From: Firmicutes bacterium AM41-11
Lineage (GTDB): Bacteria > Bacillota_I > Bacilli_A > Erysipelotrichales > Erysipelotrichaceae
Assembly: GCA_003480165.1 (NCBI GenBank)
Contig: QUIQ01000011.1
Coordinates: 1 to 58,002, forward strand
Reading direction: 5' to 3'
Length of the DNA: 58,002 bases
A program made the translations under genes and the position numbers. The stretch's first letter is position 1, and every line of letters starts with the position of its first letter. A model generated the notes under the pieces. It was not told where the DNA came from. It saw nothing but the letters and a program-made list of their open reading frames with translations, and ran no database searches. Positions 7,602-16,933 of the stretch are shown in pieces.

Positions 7602-8489
7602 ATGCCTCCAGTATTTGATTTTTATAAAAAAATAAAAAAAGATGTTAGCCGGATTGGTTGGCTGTTATTATTGTTGGTTTTCTTACAAATTGTTATGGGA
7701 AAACTGACCTCAGCTATCTATCCTTATATCCCTATCAATTTAAATGCCTATAAAGGCATTCGTTTCTTTTTGTTGACGCTATGTACGACATCTATTGTCT
7801 TGTGGATTGGCAAAAAGATCTTGCCGGTTACTTGGAAAGAAGAGCAATTCGAAAGAAATTTCTCGTATAAAACAGTGGGTCAAACGATTTGTATGATGGT
7901 CGCTATTGCTTTAACCATGTCACTTGTATTAAACGTGATTCAAAATTTCTTTGGGATTTCCCTGGCAGAAAGTGCTTTAGATGAATCACGAGATCCATTA
8001 TATATGTTGTACACATCCTTAAGTGCGGTTTTGGTTGCACCTATTTTAGAAGAACTCTTTTTCCGGGGCTTTATCTTGCAGCGTTTAAAACAATACGATC
8101 GCGGCTTTGCGATTGTTTTTGCTGGTTTAACTTTTGGTTTGATGCATATGAATTTCATGCAAGGATCCATGCATATTTTTACTGGAATGTTATTGGCAAC
8201 TGTGTGTGTAGAATATGATTCGATTTTATTGCCGATTTTATGCCATATGGGTTTCAATGCATTGATGAATGTTTCAACTTATCTTATGAATCCAGTATTT
8301 TCCCGTGCTTTTACCATTGCTCTTTGGGCTATAGCTATCTATGGATGGGTTTGTCTATGCCGGAGTTTTCAAAACAGGACAAAAGCCGTGGATAAAAAAT
8401 TATTGGCTCTATCTTTGAAACAAGTCAGTATGATTCTATTTTTCCTTGCGTTTGTGGTCTTTTCCTTGATAAGTATACAAGCGTATTAA
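7602..8489 (+). CDS. CPBP-family intramembrane glutamic endopeptidase
   Basis: A 295-residue multi-spanning membrane protein of the CPBP (CAAX protease and bacteriocin-processing, Rce1-like) family. The conserved motifs are all present: EELFFRGF (about residues 149-156), a His in GLMHMNF (about 182), and HMGFNALM (about 213-220). These form the catalytic Glu/His site inside the membrane. Around seven or eight hydrophobic segments are visible. In bacteria the family can process peptides, confer bacteriocin self-immunity or act as a membrane scaffold; no bacteriocin gene is nearby, so the substrate is unknown. Confidence 0.88.
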   Translation: MPPVFDFYKKIKKDVSRIGWLLLLLVFLQIVMGKLTSAIYPYIPINLNAYKGIRFFLLTLCTTSIVLWIGKKILPVTWKEEQFERNFSYKTVGQTICMMVAIALTMSLVLNVIQNFFGISLAESALDESRDPLYMLYTSLSAVLVAPILEELFFRGFILQRLKQYDRGFAIVFAGLTFGLMHMNFMQGSMHIFTGMLLATVCVEYDSILLPILCHMGFNALMNVSTYLMNPVFSRAFTIALWAIAIYGWVCLCRSFQNRTKAVDKKLLALSLKQVSMILFFLAFVVFSLISIQAY

Positions 8490-8528
8490 AGCCAATTAAA
8501 ATTTGTGCAAATTTTTTAAGATATTTTG

Positions 8529-8557
8529 TTGACAGGTGTTTTATGAAATGGTAATAT
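8529..8557 (+). promoter_or_regulatory. Promoter of the first tRNA-Ile/tRNA-Ala unit
   Basis: Perfect TTGACA (8529-8534), 17-nt spacer, TAATAT (8552-8557). The first tRNA starts 20 nt after the -10. Confidence 0.85.
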
Positions 8558-8577
8558 AACAAAGCAGTCAGCAAGAT

Positions 8578-8654
<77 letters not shown>

Positions 8655-8682
8655 TTAAATTTGTTGGCTTTTACATACATAT

Positions 8683-8758
8683 GGGGTGTTAGCTCAGCTG
8701 GGAGAGCACCTGCTTTGCACGCAGGGGGTCAGCGGTTCGATCCCGCTACGCTCCACCA
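8683..8758 (+). tRNA. tRNA-Ala (TGC), copy 1
   Basis: 76 nt including encoded CCA. Acceptor stem GGGGTGT / ACGCTCC with two G-U pairs, anticodon loop TTTGCAC, anticodon TGC. Confidence 0.97.
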
Positions 8759-8769
8759 AATAAAAAAAT

Positions 8770-8792
8770 AATCGCTTCGGCGATTTTTTTTT
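8770..8792 (+). terminator. Terminator of tRNA unit 1
   Basis: AATCGC-TTCG-GCGATT, a stable UUCG tetraloop hairpin, followed by seven further Ts. Confidence 0.9.
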
Positions 8793-8813
8793 ATAACTTT
8801 TTAAAATTTATAT

Positions 8814-8842
8814 TTGACAGACCTTCTAGGTAATGGTAATAT
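8814..8842 (+). promoter_or_regulatory. Promoter of the second tRNA-Ile/tRNA-Ala unit
   Basis: TTGACA (8814-8819), 17-nt spacer, TAATAT (8837-8842); same geometry as copy 1 with a changed spacer sequence. Confidence 0.85.
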
Positions 8843-8862
8843 ACTAAGGCAGTCAGCAAGAT

Positions 8863-8939
<77 letters not shown>

Positions 8940-8967
8940 TTAAATTTGTTGGCTTTTACATACATAT

Positions 8968-9043
8968 GGGGTGTTAGCTCAGCTGGGAGAGCACCTGCTT
9001 TGCACGCAGGGGGTCAGCGGTTCGATCCCGCTACGCTCCACCA
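8968..9043 (+). tRNA. tRNA-Ala (TGC), copy 2
   Basis: Identical to the first copy, including encoded CCA. Confidence 0.97.
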
Positions 9044-9054
9044 AATAAAAAATT

Positions 9055-9077
9055 AATCGCTTCGGCGATTTTTTTTT
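9055..9077 (+). terminator. Terminator of tRNA unit 2
   Basis: Same AATCGC-TTCG-GCGATT hairpin and T-run as in unit 1. Confidence 0.9.
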
Positions 9078-9101
9078 CATATACAGGAAGAAGGAAGAAG
9101 T

Positions 9102-10280
9102 ATGCCTGAATTGAGCCAAAGAGTGCAAACATTTACCGATTCTGTTATTCGTAGAATGACACGAATTGCCAATCGTTATGGAGCGATTAACCTATCCCAG
9201 GGATTTCCGGATTTTGATCCACCGATGGAAGTGATGGATGCTTTAGAAAAGGTCGCTCACCAAGGACCTCATCAATATTCCATTACCTATGGGGCAAAGA
9301 ACTTACGTGAAGCGATTGCTGCTAAACAAAGTAAATATACCGGAATGCCCATTGATCCTGAAACCCAAGTCTTAGTTACTTGTGGAAGTACGGAAGCTAT
9401 GATGTCAGCCATGATGACTGTCTGTAATCCAGGGGATTCGGTTTTAGTCTTTTCACCTTTTTATGAAAATTATGGGGCCGATGCGATTTTATGTGGGGCC
9501 AATCCAATTTATATTCCTTTAGTCCCTCCTACGTATCAATTTGATCTTGCGTTAGTAGAAAAGGGATTTCAACAAGGCGTAAAGGCTATCATAGTCTGTA
9601 ATCCTTCAAACCCTTGTGGGAAAGTATTTAGCGAAGCCGAGCTTTTAGCCATTGGAAACTTAGCTTTAAAATATGATGCATTTGTGATTACAGATGAAGT
9701 TTATGAACATATTATCTATCCCCCTTATCATCATGTTTCTATGGCAAGCCTTCCTGGCATGTTTGATCATGTGATTACTTGTAATTCGCTTTCGAAGACG
9801 TATTCGATTACCGGATGGCGCTTGGGGTATGTGATTGGTAGTGAAGAAGTGATTTCCGCTGCTAAAAAAGTCCATGACTTTTTAACTGTTGGAGCGGCAG
9901 CACCGCTTCAAGAAGCAGCTGTCAAAGGTTTGGAATTGCTAGATTCGTATTACCAGTCCTTACAGAAACTTTATACGCAAAAACGCGATTTCTTTTTAGC
10001 AGGACTAGATCGCATTGGTTTGAAACACAATGAGCCGCAAGGCACATATTTTGTGCTTGTGGATATTCAAGAATTTTTAGACCAAGAGATGTTTTCGGGT
10101 ATGTCTGATCTAGAATTTTGTGAATGGATGATTCGGGAAATTGGCGTTGCGGCTGTACCAGGCTCAAGCTTTTTTAAGGAAGATGTCAATCATTTGATTC
10201 GTTTCCACTTTGCCCGCCAACAAGAGACACTGGAAGAGGCTTTATACCGTCTAGAAAAATTGAAGAACTATAAAAAATAG
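9102..10280 (+). CDS. PLP-dependent class I/II aminotransferase
   Basis: A 392-residue fold type I aminotransferase of the aspartate/kynurenine aminotransferase group. Seen motifs: LSQGFPDFDPP near the N-terminus, YGAKNLREAI, CNPSNPCGKVF (Asn for cofactor ring), ITDEVYEHI (Asp to pyridine N) and SLSKTYSITGWRLGY, whose Lys forms the PLP Schiff base and whose Arg contacts PLP phosphate. The substrate cannot be assigned; PatA-like or aromatic/aspartate aminotransferase are possible. The gene starts directly after the tRNA terminator with GGAAGAAGG as ribosome-binding site. Confidence 0.88.
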   Translation: MPELSQRVQTFTDSVIRRMTRIANRYGAINLSQGFPDFDPPMEVMDALEKVAHQGPHQYSITYGAKNLREAIAAKQSKYTGMPIDPETQVLVTCGSTEAMMSAMMTVCNPGDSVLVFSPFYENYGADAILCGANPIYIPLVPPTYQFDLALVEKGFQQGVKAIIVCNPSNPCGKVFSEAELLAIGNLALKYDAFVITDEVYEHIIYPPYHHVSMASLPGMFDHVITCNSLSKTYSITGWRLGYVIGSEEVISAAKKVHDFLTVGAAAPLQEAAVKGLELLDSYYQSLQKLYTQKRDFFLAGLDRIGLKHNEPQGTYFVLVDIQEFLDQEMFSGMSDLEFCEWMIREIGVAAVPGSSFFKEDVNHLIRFHFARQQETLEEALYRLEKLKNYKK

Positions 10281-10311
10281 ATTCAGGTTGTATTAACCTG
10301 AATCTACTTTT
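10279..10311. terminator. Bidirectional intrinsic terminator between convergent genes
   Basis: An 11-bp stem AGATTCAGGTT / AACCTGAATCT with loop GTATT overlaps the stop codons of both convergent genes. On the minus strand it is followed by six Ts, so it is stronger in that direction. Confidence 0.8.
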
Positions 10312-11413
10312 CAAATGGGAATTTATAATCTAAATGATACATATCGCGAACCGCAATAAAATCTTTTTGGACGCCTTCGCCCATCGGAACACCTTTATCC
10401 TGACGAACTTGCCAAACGTCCCATTCCTTTTCTCCGGCCGTATAAATACGATCTTGACCAGGAGCTTTTTGGGAGTTTCTTAAGCCACGTAAAATATCTC
10501 CGGTTGTCTTCTTAAACGTATCAAGTCCCATAAAGAACTCAGGGTTGATAACGATGAAGAAATGACCTAAATGATAAGGACGCTTGTTTCCATTTTTATC
10601 TTTATTCGAAAGGTCTTTCATGAATAATCCACCAGTTAATGCAGCAGATAAGATTTCAACTACAGCGGCATAACCATAGCCTTTGTATCCAGCCAGTTCT
10701 TCTCCAATGCCACCAAGTGGGGTAAGGGCAGCTGTACCTTCTACTAAGCGGCGTAGAATTTCTTCACTGTCAGTTAAAGCGGAACCATCATGGGCAATAA
10801 CCATTCCTTTTGGGGTAGGTTTACCTTGACGGGCATAATATTCAATTTTACCGCGTTGCACGATAGAAGTTGCACAGTCTAAAATGAAATCAAATTCTTC
10901 ATCGGTTGGGAAGGCAAAGGTTAAAGGATTGGTTCCCATCATGTTTTCAACACCAAAAGTTGGTGCGATGGATGGACGGGCATTGGTTCCTGTGATTCCT
11001 AATAATCCTTCTTTGGATGCCATCGTTGCCCAATATCCGGCAATGCCATAATGGCTGGAATTACGAATTGCTCCCATTGCCAGTCCATGGGTTTTCGCTT
11101 TTTCAATAAGGCTTGTCATCATTTTATGACTGGCAACCATACCCATACCATCATGGGCATCGGCAACGAGCGTAGTTGGTGTTTCTTTAAGAATTTCATA
11201 GTTCGTTACAGGATTTAAGATGCCATCATTGATGCGATCAATATAGATAGGTTTAAAACGATTGGTTCCATGACTTTCGATTCCCCGACGATCACTTTCC
11301 ATCAATACATCCGCACAAATTTTTGCGTCAGCTTCGGGAATGCCAGCGGCTTGAAAGGCATCAACCATAAAGGATCCAACGAGATCCCAGCTTACATAAG
11401 GTCTTGTTTCCAT
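10304..11413 (-). CDS. Malate/L-lactate/ureidoglycolate dehydrogenase family (LDH2/MDH2) oxidoreductase
   Basis: A 369-residue NAD(P)-dependent dehydrogenase of the type-2 malate/lactate dehydrogenase family, unrelated in fold to classic LDH/MDH. Typical features are the N-terminal helical region with ESDRRGIESHGTNRF, the SSHYGIAGYWATMAS segment (catalytic His), GTNARPSIAPTFG, and MGTNPLTFAFPT with a following DCATS. The exact 2-hydroxyacid substrate (malate, L-lactate, sulfolactate, ureidoglycolate) cannot be decided. AGGAGAT precedes the ATG. It is a single-gene minus-strand unit. Confidence 0.85.
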   Translation of the reverse strand: METRPYVSWDLVGSFMVDAFQAAGIPEADAKICADVLMESDRRGIESHGTNRFKPIYIDRINDGILNPVTNYEILKETPTTLVADAHDGMGMVASHKMMTSLIEKAKTHGLAMGAIRNSSHYGIAGYWATMASKEGLLGITGTNARPSIAPTFGVENMMGTNPLTFAFPTDEEFDFILDCATSIVQRGKIEYYARQGKPTPKGMVIAHDGSALTDSEEILRRLVEGTAALTPLGGIGEELAGYKGYGYAAVVEILSAALTGGLFMKDLSNKDKNGNKRPYHLGHFFIVINPEFFMGLDTFKKTTGDILRGLRNSQKAPGQDRIYTAGEKEWDVWQVRQDKGVPMGEGVQKDFIAVRDMYHLDYKFPFEK

Positions 11414-11468
11414 TGTTTATATCTCCTAATTTCTATTGCCATTTTACCATAAAAGAAATTTACATTTG

Positions 11469-11496
11469 TTTCAATTTTTGAAAAAAAAGCTATAAT
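11469..11496 (+). promoter_or_regulatory. Promoter of the ACT-domain gene
   Basis: TTTCAA (11469-11474), 16-nt A-rich spacer and perfect TATAAT (11491-11496), 22 nt before the start. Confidence 0.55.
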
Positions 11497-11518
11497 AAAA
11501 AGGCAGGAGGTATTCCAT

Positions 11519-11920
11519 ATGATGAAACAAATCTCTGTTTTTGCAGAAAATAAAAAAGGTGCGATTAATGATGTAACCAAGCTTCTTGCCCAACAAAACA
11601 TCAATTTACGCGCTTTATTAACCAATGATAGTTCTGAATTCGCAATTGTTCGTATGATTGTCTCCGATTCGGAAAGAGCTTTTGAAGTGTTGAAACAAAA
11701 GTATTTATGTCACATGGATTCCGTATTAGCGGTCCGCGTTCCTAATATGGTAGGAAGCTTAAACAAATTATTAGAAGATGTAAAAAGCAGTAATACGAAC
11801 ATTGATTATTTATATACAACTTTTGGATGGGATGATCCTAATCCTATCATGATGTTGCATGTAGAAGACGAGGAAGAACTAGAATTGTGTTTGAAGTCAA
11901 AAGGGTACGATTTGATTTGA
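11519..11920 (+). CDS. Tandem ACT-domain protein
   Basis: 133 residues forming two ACT repeats: residues about 3-65 (ISVFAENKKGAINDVTKLLAQ...) and about 70-130 (LAVRVPNMVGSLNKLLEDV...). ACT domains bind small ligands, usually amino acids, and here no catalytic domain is attached, so a regulatory or sensing role is likely but its partner is unknown. GGAGG lies 8 nt before the ATG at 11519; the adjacent ATG at 11522 is also possible. It is followed 30 nt later by the amidase gene on the same strand. Confidence 0.8.
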   Translation: MMKQISVFAENKKGAINDVTKLLAQQNINLRALLTNDSSEFAIVRMIVSDSERAFEVLKQKYLCHMDSVLAVRVPNMVGSLNKLLEDVKSSNTNIDYLYTTFGWDDPNPIMMLHVEDEEELELCLKSKGYDLI

Positions 11921-11950
11921 TCGTGCTTTTTTTATTAGGAGTAAGGAATT

Positions 11951-12760
11951 ATGAAAGTTGCATGTATTCAAATGAATTCCCAGGAATGTGTTTCCGATAA
12001 TTTACAAGCAATGCATTCTTGGTTAGAAAAGGTAAAAGATGCCGATTATGTCTTTTTCCCAGAAACGGTAGACTATTGTGGCAAGGATCCGAAAAATCAT
12101 GCACAAACGCTGCCTGGCGAAATTACGGAAAAATTTAGTCAATGGGCAAAAGACTATCACATCTATTTATATGCTGGAAGTATTATCGAAGCTCAAGCAG
12201 ATCGACCTAAGAATACTTCACTTTTTTATAATCCAAGGGGAAGACTCATTGGGAAATACGCCAAAACCCATCTTTTTGAATTAGAGTTGGAGAATACTTC
12301 TTTTATGGAATCCCAAAATATGCAGAGTGGTGATGCCTATAGCGTAGTTTATACTAAGGATGCCTCTTTTGGTATGAGCATATGTTATGATGTTCGTTTT
12401 CCAAAGATGTATCAAAAGATGACTGAGGCAGGTGCCGAAATTCTTGTGGTTATCGCAAACTTTACTAAACCAACCGGAAAGCCACATTGGCAAACGCTTC
12501 TGCAAGCGCGGGCGATTGAAAATGCGTGTTTTGTGATTGCGGTGGATCAAGTAGGAACAAAGACAGAACTTGGATTTGATGCTTACGGACATACCATGGT
12601 TATTGATCCCTGGGGCAGAGTTCTTGCTTCTAGAGAGGAAGACAAAGAGGCTTGTTTAATGGTTGATTTAGACTTGTCTTTGATTTCCAAGGTGCGCACC
12701 CAAATCCCCATTTTGAAAAACGAACGAGAAGAACTCGAAGTGCATGCTTTTCATGAATGA
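11951..12760 (+). CDS. Carbon-nitrogen hydrolase (nitrilase superfamily, Nit/omega-amidase-like)
   Basis: A 269-residue cytosolic hydrolase with the Glu-Lys-Cys triad of the nitrilase superfamily: Glu38 in FPETVD, Lys105 in YAKTHLFE and Cys145 in MSICYDVRFP. The pattern fits the Nit branch, which hydrolyses deaminated glutathione or omega-amides such as 2-oxoglutaramate, acting as metabolite repair. A role with the nearby aminotransferase (9102-10280) in transamination of glutamine-type substrates is conceivable but unproven. AGGAG lies ahead of the ATG; the short hairpin between this gene and the ACT gene is weak, so the two may be co-transcribed. Confidence 0.85.
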   Translation: MKVACIQMNSQECVSDNLQAMHSWLEKVKDADYVFFPETVDYCGKDPKNHAQTLPGEITEKFSQWAKDYHIYLYAGSIIEAQADRPKNTSLFYNPRGRLIGKYAKTHLFELELENTSFMESQNMQSGDAYSVVYTKDASFGMSICYDVRFPKMYQKMTEAGAEILVVIANFTKPTGKPHWQTLLQARAIENACFVIAVDQVGTKTELGFDAYGHTMVIDPWGRVLASREEDKEACLMVDLDLSLISKVRTQIPILKNEREELEVHAFHE

Positions 12761-12800
12761 TTCATGGTACAATAGGAAAACGAGATAAGGAGGATGCGCT

Positions 12801-14210
12801 TTGAAGCTCACAAAAAAGGTTAAAGGAATTATTCTCGCTTTATGTATCATATCTTTTGGACTTGGTGTTTTCCTTCCAAAGTTCGTTACTTCTTCGACCA
12901 ATGAAGAACAGAAAAAATTTGATAAAATCTATCAAATCTTAACGACGAAATGGTATTACAGTGATGATGTAAAAAACTTAGATGACACGTTAATGGAACA
13001 GGCTATTACCGGTATGACTTCGTTAGAAAAAGATCCCCATACCAATTATTTTGATTTGGATCAAGCCAAAGCCTTTTCAGAAGAACTGGATGGATCAACG
13101 GTTGGTCTTGGATTTGGGTATTATGAAAACGATGAAGGCAATCTAGTATTAACGAACGTCTATTTAAATTCTGCAGCTGATCAAGCTGGTTTGCAGCGGG
13201 GCGACATTATTACCGGTGTTGATTCCTATGCCTGTAAAGATGGAATTAAGCAAGTTGTGAAGTATATTCAATCTAAAGCCAATCAAACCATTCTTGTGAA
13301 ATTTATCCGAGATGGAAAAGATAAAATGATCAAGGCCAAACCGCAAAGCTTTGATGCGACGGTTGTATGTGAAGCATATAAAGATTATGGCGTAATTACC
13401 TTAACCAGTTTTTCCAGCATGACAGGAAAAGACTTTAATAAAGCAATGAAACGCTTATCCAGTCAAGGCATACGCAAAGTCATCGTTGATTTAAGAAATA
13501 ATACCGGCGGCTATTTGAATGCTGCAGTTGATGTTGCCAGCAGTTTACTTCCTAAAGGAAAAGTTGTGGTCCAAGAAAAAGATAAAGATGGAAAGATTAC
13601 CAAGCGGAAGACCAACGATGCTTACCAACAAGTAAAAATGGATAAGATTATTTTGTTGCAGAATGATAAGACCGCTAGTGCCAGTGAGGCTTTAATTGGG
13701 GCTTTGAAACAACAATTGCCAAAGAAAGTGACAACTGTCGGTACTACGACCTATGGTAAAGGAACGGAACAAGAACAAGTTTCATTTAAAGATGGCACAT
13801 CCATGAAATATACGGTAGGAAAATGGTTGACACCAAATGGATCAAACATTAATGAAAAAGGATTTAAACCAGATGTTTCTGTGGAAGATGAAAAAGCCAA
13901 TGAAGTCAGTTATGAAAGCTTCAAAAAGAAAGATGTGATTGCGCCTGAAACAACAGCGACCAATGCCGAAGCTTTACAAGTATTTTTAGCTTATCTGGGC
14001 TATGATGTAGACCGTACAGATATGTATTTTAGTCCTACAAGTTCAGAGGCTTTGAAGCAGTTCCAATCGGATAATGGAATTGTCGCAAGTGGATCTTGCA
14101 ATTATACCACGTGGAAAAAATTGTTGAAGAAAGTAGGCATGGCACTACAGGATCAACAAAGAACAACGAATCCGCAATATCGCAAAGCGGTAGAAATGAT
14201 TGAGTCGTAG
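12801..14210 (+). CDS. S41-family carboxy-terminal processing protease with peptidoglycan-binding domain
   Basis: A 469-residue exported serine protease of the CtpA/CtpB type. N-terminal hydrophobic segment (about residues 8-26) anchors or exports it; a PDZ domain follows (about 95-180, starting around GSTVGLGFGYYE). The protease core has VDLRNNTGGYL, TASASE (Ser nucleophile near 293) and YGKGTEQ (Lys of the Ser-Lys dyad). Residues about 395-455 form a PG_binding_1-like domain (ALQVFLAYLGYDV...LKQFQSDNGI). It starts with TTG, supported by AAGGAGG at ideal spacing; TACAAT upstream is a possible -10. Role: processing of envelope proteins, substrate unknown. Confidence 0.9.
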   Translation: MKLTKKVKGIILALCIISFGLGVFLPKFVTSSTNEEQKKFDKIYQILTTKWYYSDDVKNLDDTLMEQAITGMTSLEKDPHTNYFDLDQAKAFSEELDGSTVGLGFGYYENDEGNLVLTNVYLNSAADQAGLQRGDIITGVDSYACKDGIKQVVKYIQSKANQTILVKFIRDGKDKMIKAKPQSFDATVVCEAYKDYGVITLTSFSSMTGKDFNKAMKRLSSQGIRKVIVDLRNNTGGYLNAAVDVASSLLPKGKVVVQEKDKDGKITKRKTNDAYQQVKMDKIILLQNDKTASASEALIGALKQQLPKKVTTVGTTTYGKGTEQEQVSFKDGTSMKYTVGKWLTPNGSNINEKGFKPDVSVEDEKANEVSYESFKKKDVIAPETTATNAEALQVFLAYLGYDVDRTDMYFSPTSSEALKQFQSDNGIVASGSCNYTTWKKLLKKVGMALQDQQRTTNPQYRKAVEMIES

Positions 14211-14228
14211 TAGTACTACGACTTTTTT
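14204..14228 (+). terminator. Terminator of the S41 protease gene
   Basis: GTCGTAG / CTACGAC stem with loop TAGTA overlaps the stop codon and is followed by six Ts. Confidence 0.85.
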
Positions 14229-14240
14229 AAAGGAGGATGT

Positions 14241-16214
14241 ATGAAAGATTCTTTTGAATTGGTTTCGGATTATAAACCGAGCGGAGATCAACCCCAGGCC
14301 ATTCAAGCCCTTGTGGAAGGTTTAGAAGCAGATAAGAAATACCAGGTTTTAATGGGGGCAACTGGAACAGGTAAAACTTTTACGATTTCCAATGTGATTG
14401 CACAAGTGAATCGTCCGACTTTGGTCTTTGCCCATAATAAAACTTTGGCCGGACAATTGTATTCGGAATTTAAAGAGTTCTTTCCGCATAACCGCGTAGA
14501 ATATTTTGTTTCCTACTTTGATTATTATCAACCCGAAGCCTATATTCCCAAAACCGATACGTATATTGATAAAAACACTAAAACCAACGAAGAGTTGGAT
14601 ATGTTGCGTATGGCAGCTGTGAATAGTGTTTTAGAGCGAAGAGATACAATCATTGTAGCTAGTGTAGCATCCATTTATGGAGCCAGTAATCCAGACCAGT
14701 ATCGCCATATGTTAGTGACAGTGCGCGTGGGTATGGAAATTGAACGAAATGATTTAATGATGCAGTTGGTTGGTCAACAATATAAACGAAATGATACCGA
14801 CCCTACTCCAGGAACATTTCGGGTGCGTGGGGATGTATTAGAAATCACCCCTGGCCATACCGATAAATATTTAATTCGTATTGAATTTTTTGGGGATGAA
14901 ATTGATCGTATTTGTGAAGTAGATCCAGTTACTGGGCATGTGAATCAGGCATATCAGCTATATATCATCTATCCAGCTCATGCCTATGCTTCGAGTATGG
15001 ATGTGATTGGAAAAGCTGCGGATTCCATTGAAAAAGAATTAGAAGAACGCTTGGCTTACTTTGACCAGGAAGGAAAACCTTTAGAAAAAGAACGTTTGGA
15101 ACAACGTTGCCGTTATGATATCGAAGCCTTACGCGAGTTAGGATTCTGTTCTGGAATTGAAAACTATTCGCGTCATATTGATGGCCGAAAACCCGGCGAA
15201 AGACCTTATACCTTGTTTGATTATTTTCCCAAAGATTATTTGCTGGTGGTGGATGAAAGTCATGTCTCTTTGCCACAAATTCGGGGAATGTATAATGGCG
15301 ATAGAGCGCGAAAAGAAGTCCTGGTGGATTATGGATTCCGTTTACCAAGTGCTTTAGATAACCGTCCGTTGCGCTTTGAAGAATTTACCAAGTTGATCCA
15401 TCAAGCTATTTTTGTATCCGCAACACCAGGGGACTGGGAATTAGAGCAGACGCATAATGAAGTCATTGAACAAATTATCCGACCAACGGGCTTATTGGAT
15501 CCAGAAATTGAAGTTCGTCCGATTGAAGGACAGATTGATAACTTAGTTGATGAAATCAAGGAGCGTATTGCCAAGAACCAACGTACTTTAGTAACTACCC
15601 TTACTGTAAGGATGGCAGAAGACTTGACAGCCTATTTGAAGAACTTAGATCTAAAAGTTGCCTGGTTGCACCACGAAGTAAAAACCATTGAAAGAACGGA
15701 AATCATTCACGATTTGCGGCAAGGAAAATATGATGTATTGATTGGAATCAATTTATTGCGAGAAGGATTGGATATTCCCGAAGTGAGCTTGATTGCGATA
15801 TTGGATGCGGATAAGGAAGGTTTTTTGCGTTCGAAAAGAAGCTTAGTACAAATTGCTGGTAGAGCGGCAAGAAATGCCGAAGGAAAGGTTATTATGTATG
15901 CCGATACCATCACTGAATCGATGCGCTATTGTATCGATGAAACAGCTCGAAGAAGAGCTATTCAACAAGCTTACAATGAAGAACATGGAATTATTCCAAA
16001 AACAATCATTAAACCGATTCATGAGGTTGTTCGTTCCAAAGAAACCAAAGAAATGGCTGCGAACTACTTGAAGAAGAAGCGTGTCAATAAAAAGGATAAA
16101 GAGAAGATGATTGTACAAATTACCCAAGAAATGAAAGAAGCAGCACGTACACTGGATTTTGAAAGAGCTGCTTCCTTAAGGGATATCTTATTTGAATTAA
16201 AAGGCGAGAACTAG
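14241..16214 (+). CDS. uvrB: UvrABC excision nuclease subunit B
   Basis: The DNA helicase-like damage-verification subunit of nucleotide excision repair; it receives DNA from UvrA and recruits UvrC. The 657-residue protein has Walker [11 protein letters not shown] near residue 38, the beta-hairpin region [13 protein letters not shown] used to probe damaged [12 protein letters not shown], helicase motifs V/VI ([22 protein letters not shown]) and a C-terminal UVR domain ([15 protein letters not shown]) that contacts UvrC. Length is normal. uvrA and uvrC are not in the window. AAAGGAGG precedes the ATG. Confidence 0.97.
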   Translation: MKDSFELVSDYKPSGDQPQAIQALVEGLEADKKYQVLMGATGTGKTFTISNVIAQVNRPTLVFAHNKTLAGQLYSEFKEFFPHNRVEYFVSYFDYYQPEAYIPKTDTYIDKNTKTNEELDMLRMAAVNSVLERRDTIIVASVASIYGASNPDQYRHMLVTVRVGMEIERNDLMMQLVGQQYKRNDTDPTPGTFRVRGDVLEITPGHTDKYLIRIEFFGDEIDRICEVDPVTGHVNQAYQLYIIYPAHAYASSMDVIGKAADSIEKELEERLAYFDQEGKPLEKERLEQRCRYDIEALRELGFCSGIENYSRHIDGRKPGERPYTLFDYFPKDYLLVVDESHVSLPQIRGMYNGDRARKEVLVDYGFRLPSALDNRPLRFEEFTKLIHQAIFVSATPGDWELEQTHNEVIEQIIRPTGLLDPEIEVRPIEGQIDNLVDEIKERIAKNQRTLVTTLTVRMAEDLTAYLKNLDLKVAWLHHEVKTIERTEIIHDLRQGKYDVLIGINLLREGLDIPEVSLIAILDADKEGFLRSKRSLVQIAGRAARNAEGKVIMYADTITESMRYCIDETARRRAIQQAYNEEHGIIPKTIIKPIHEVVRSKETKEMAANYLKKKRVNKKDKEKMIVQITQEMKEAARTLDFERAASLRDILFELKGEN

Positions 16215-16233
16215 TGTAAGGCTAGTTCTTTTT
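16208..16233 (+). terminator. Terminator of uvrB
   Basis: GAACTAG / CTAGTTC stem with a 7-nt loop overlaps the uvrB stop and is followed by five Ts just before the convergent ung stop. Confidence 0.75.
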
Positions 16234-16905
16234 CTACAAATTGGTCTGAATCCAGTTGATAGGTTTTTGGCCATGTGAAATCAGATATTCATTGGTTTTA
16301 ATAAAGTGCTTGTTGCCAAAAAAGCCACGATATGCACTTAGTGGACTTGGATGAGAACTGGTTAGAATCAAATGCTTGGGATTATCTAACAGGGGAAGGA
16401 CTTGTTTAGCTTTGGAACCCCAAAGTAAGAAGACAACGGGTCCTTCTTTTTTATTGATCCAACGGATGGCTTCGTTGGTGAAATTTTGCCAACCGATATT
16501 TTGGTGGGAAAGAGGCTTGGATTGCTCAACGGTAAGAATGGCATTCAACAAGAGCACACCTTGACTAGCCCAGTCACTTAAATCTCCACTACGTCGAACC
16601 GGTTGTTGAAATTCGTCTTCCAGTTCTTTATAAATGTTTTGTAAAGAAGGGGGAATGGGCATGGAAGCCGGTACACTAAAAGAAAATCCCTGTGCTTGAC
16701 CAGGTCCGTGATAGGGGTCTTGGCCCACAATGACAACTTTTGTGTCTTTTAAGGATGTCATTTGAAATGCATGAAAGATATTTTCCGCTTTCGGATAAAT
16801 GGGCTTAGTTTTATATTCTCTGGCAAGGAAATAATCAATTTTCTTCAGGTAATCTTTTTGGATTTCTTGGTCAAATAAGGCTTGCCAATCGTTATTCATT
16901 TTCAT
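16234..16905 (-). CDS. ung: Uracil-DNA glycosylase (family 1)
   Basis: Removes uracil from DNA to start base-excision repair. The 223-residue protein has the catalytic water-activating motif GQDPYHGPGQAQGFSFS, the Asn-containing LLNAILTV region, LLWGSKAKQ, and the DNA-intercalation motif SSHPSPLSAYRGF. Length and motifs are normal for family 1. GGAGG precedes the ATG at 16905. It is divergent to folC, with only 28 nt between the start codons, and convergent with uvrB. Confidence 0.96.
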   Translation of the reverse strand: MKMNNDWQALFDQEIQKDYLKKIDYFLAREYKTKPIYPKAENIFHAFQMTSLKDTKVVIVGQDPYHGPGQAQGFSFSVPASMPIPPSLQNIYKELEDEFQQPVRRSGDLSDWASQGVLLLNAILTVEQSKPLSHQNIGWQNFTNEAIRWINKKEGPVVFLLWGSKAKQVLPLLDNPKHLILTSSHPSPLSAYRGFFGNKHFIKTNEYLISHGQKPINWIQTNL

Positions 16906-16918
16906 AGGATACCTCCAA

Positions 16919-16931
16919 TGGTATAATTATA
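16919..16931. promoter_or_regulatory. Shared bidirectional -10 element between ung and folC
   Basis: The palindrome TATAATTATA contains a perfect TATAAT on both strands (16922-16927 plus, 16926-16931 minus). The plus-strand element has a TGG extension (TGn) and TTTTCA at -35 distance (16899-16904, 17-nt spacer). The folC ATG lies 6 nt after the plus-strand -10. Confidence 0.65.
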
Positions 16932-16933
16932 CT

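Noticed and set aside
7602..8489. CPBP protease as bacteriocin self-immunity gene
   Set aside because: No small bacteriocin-like peptide or export gene is near it.
11907..11937. Terminator after the ACT-domain gene
   Set aside because: The ACGAT/ATCGT stem is only 5-6 bp with a long loop; too weak to call despite the following T-run.
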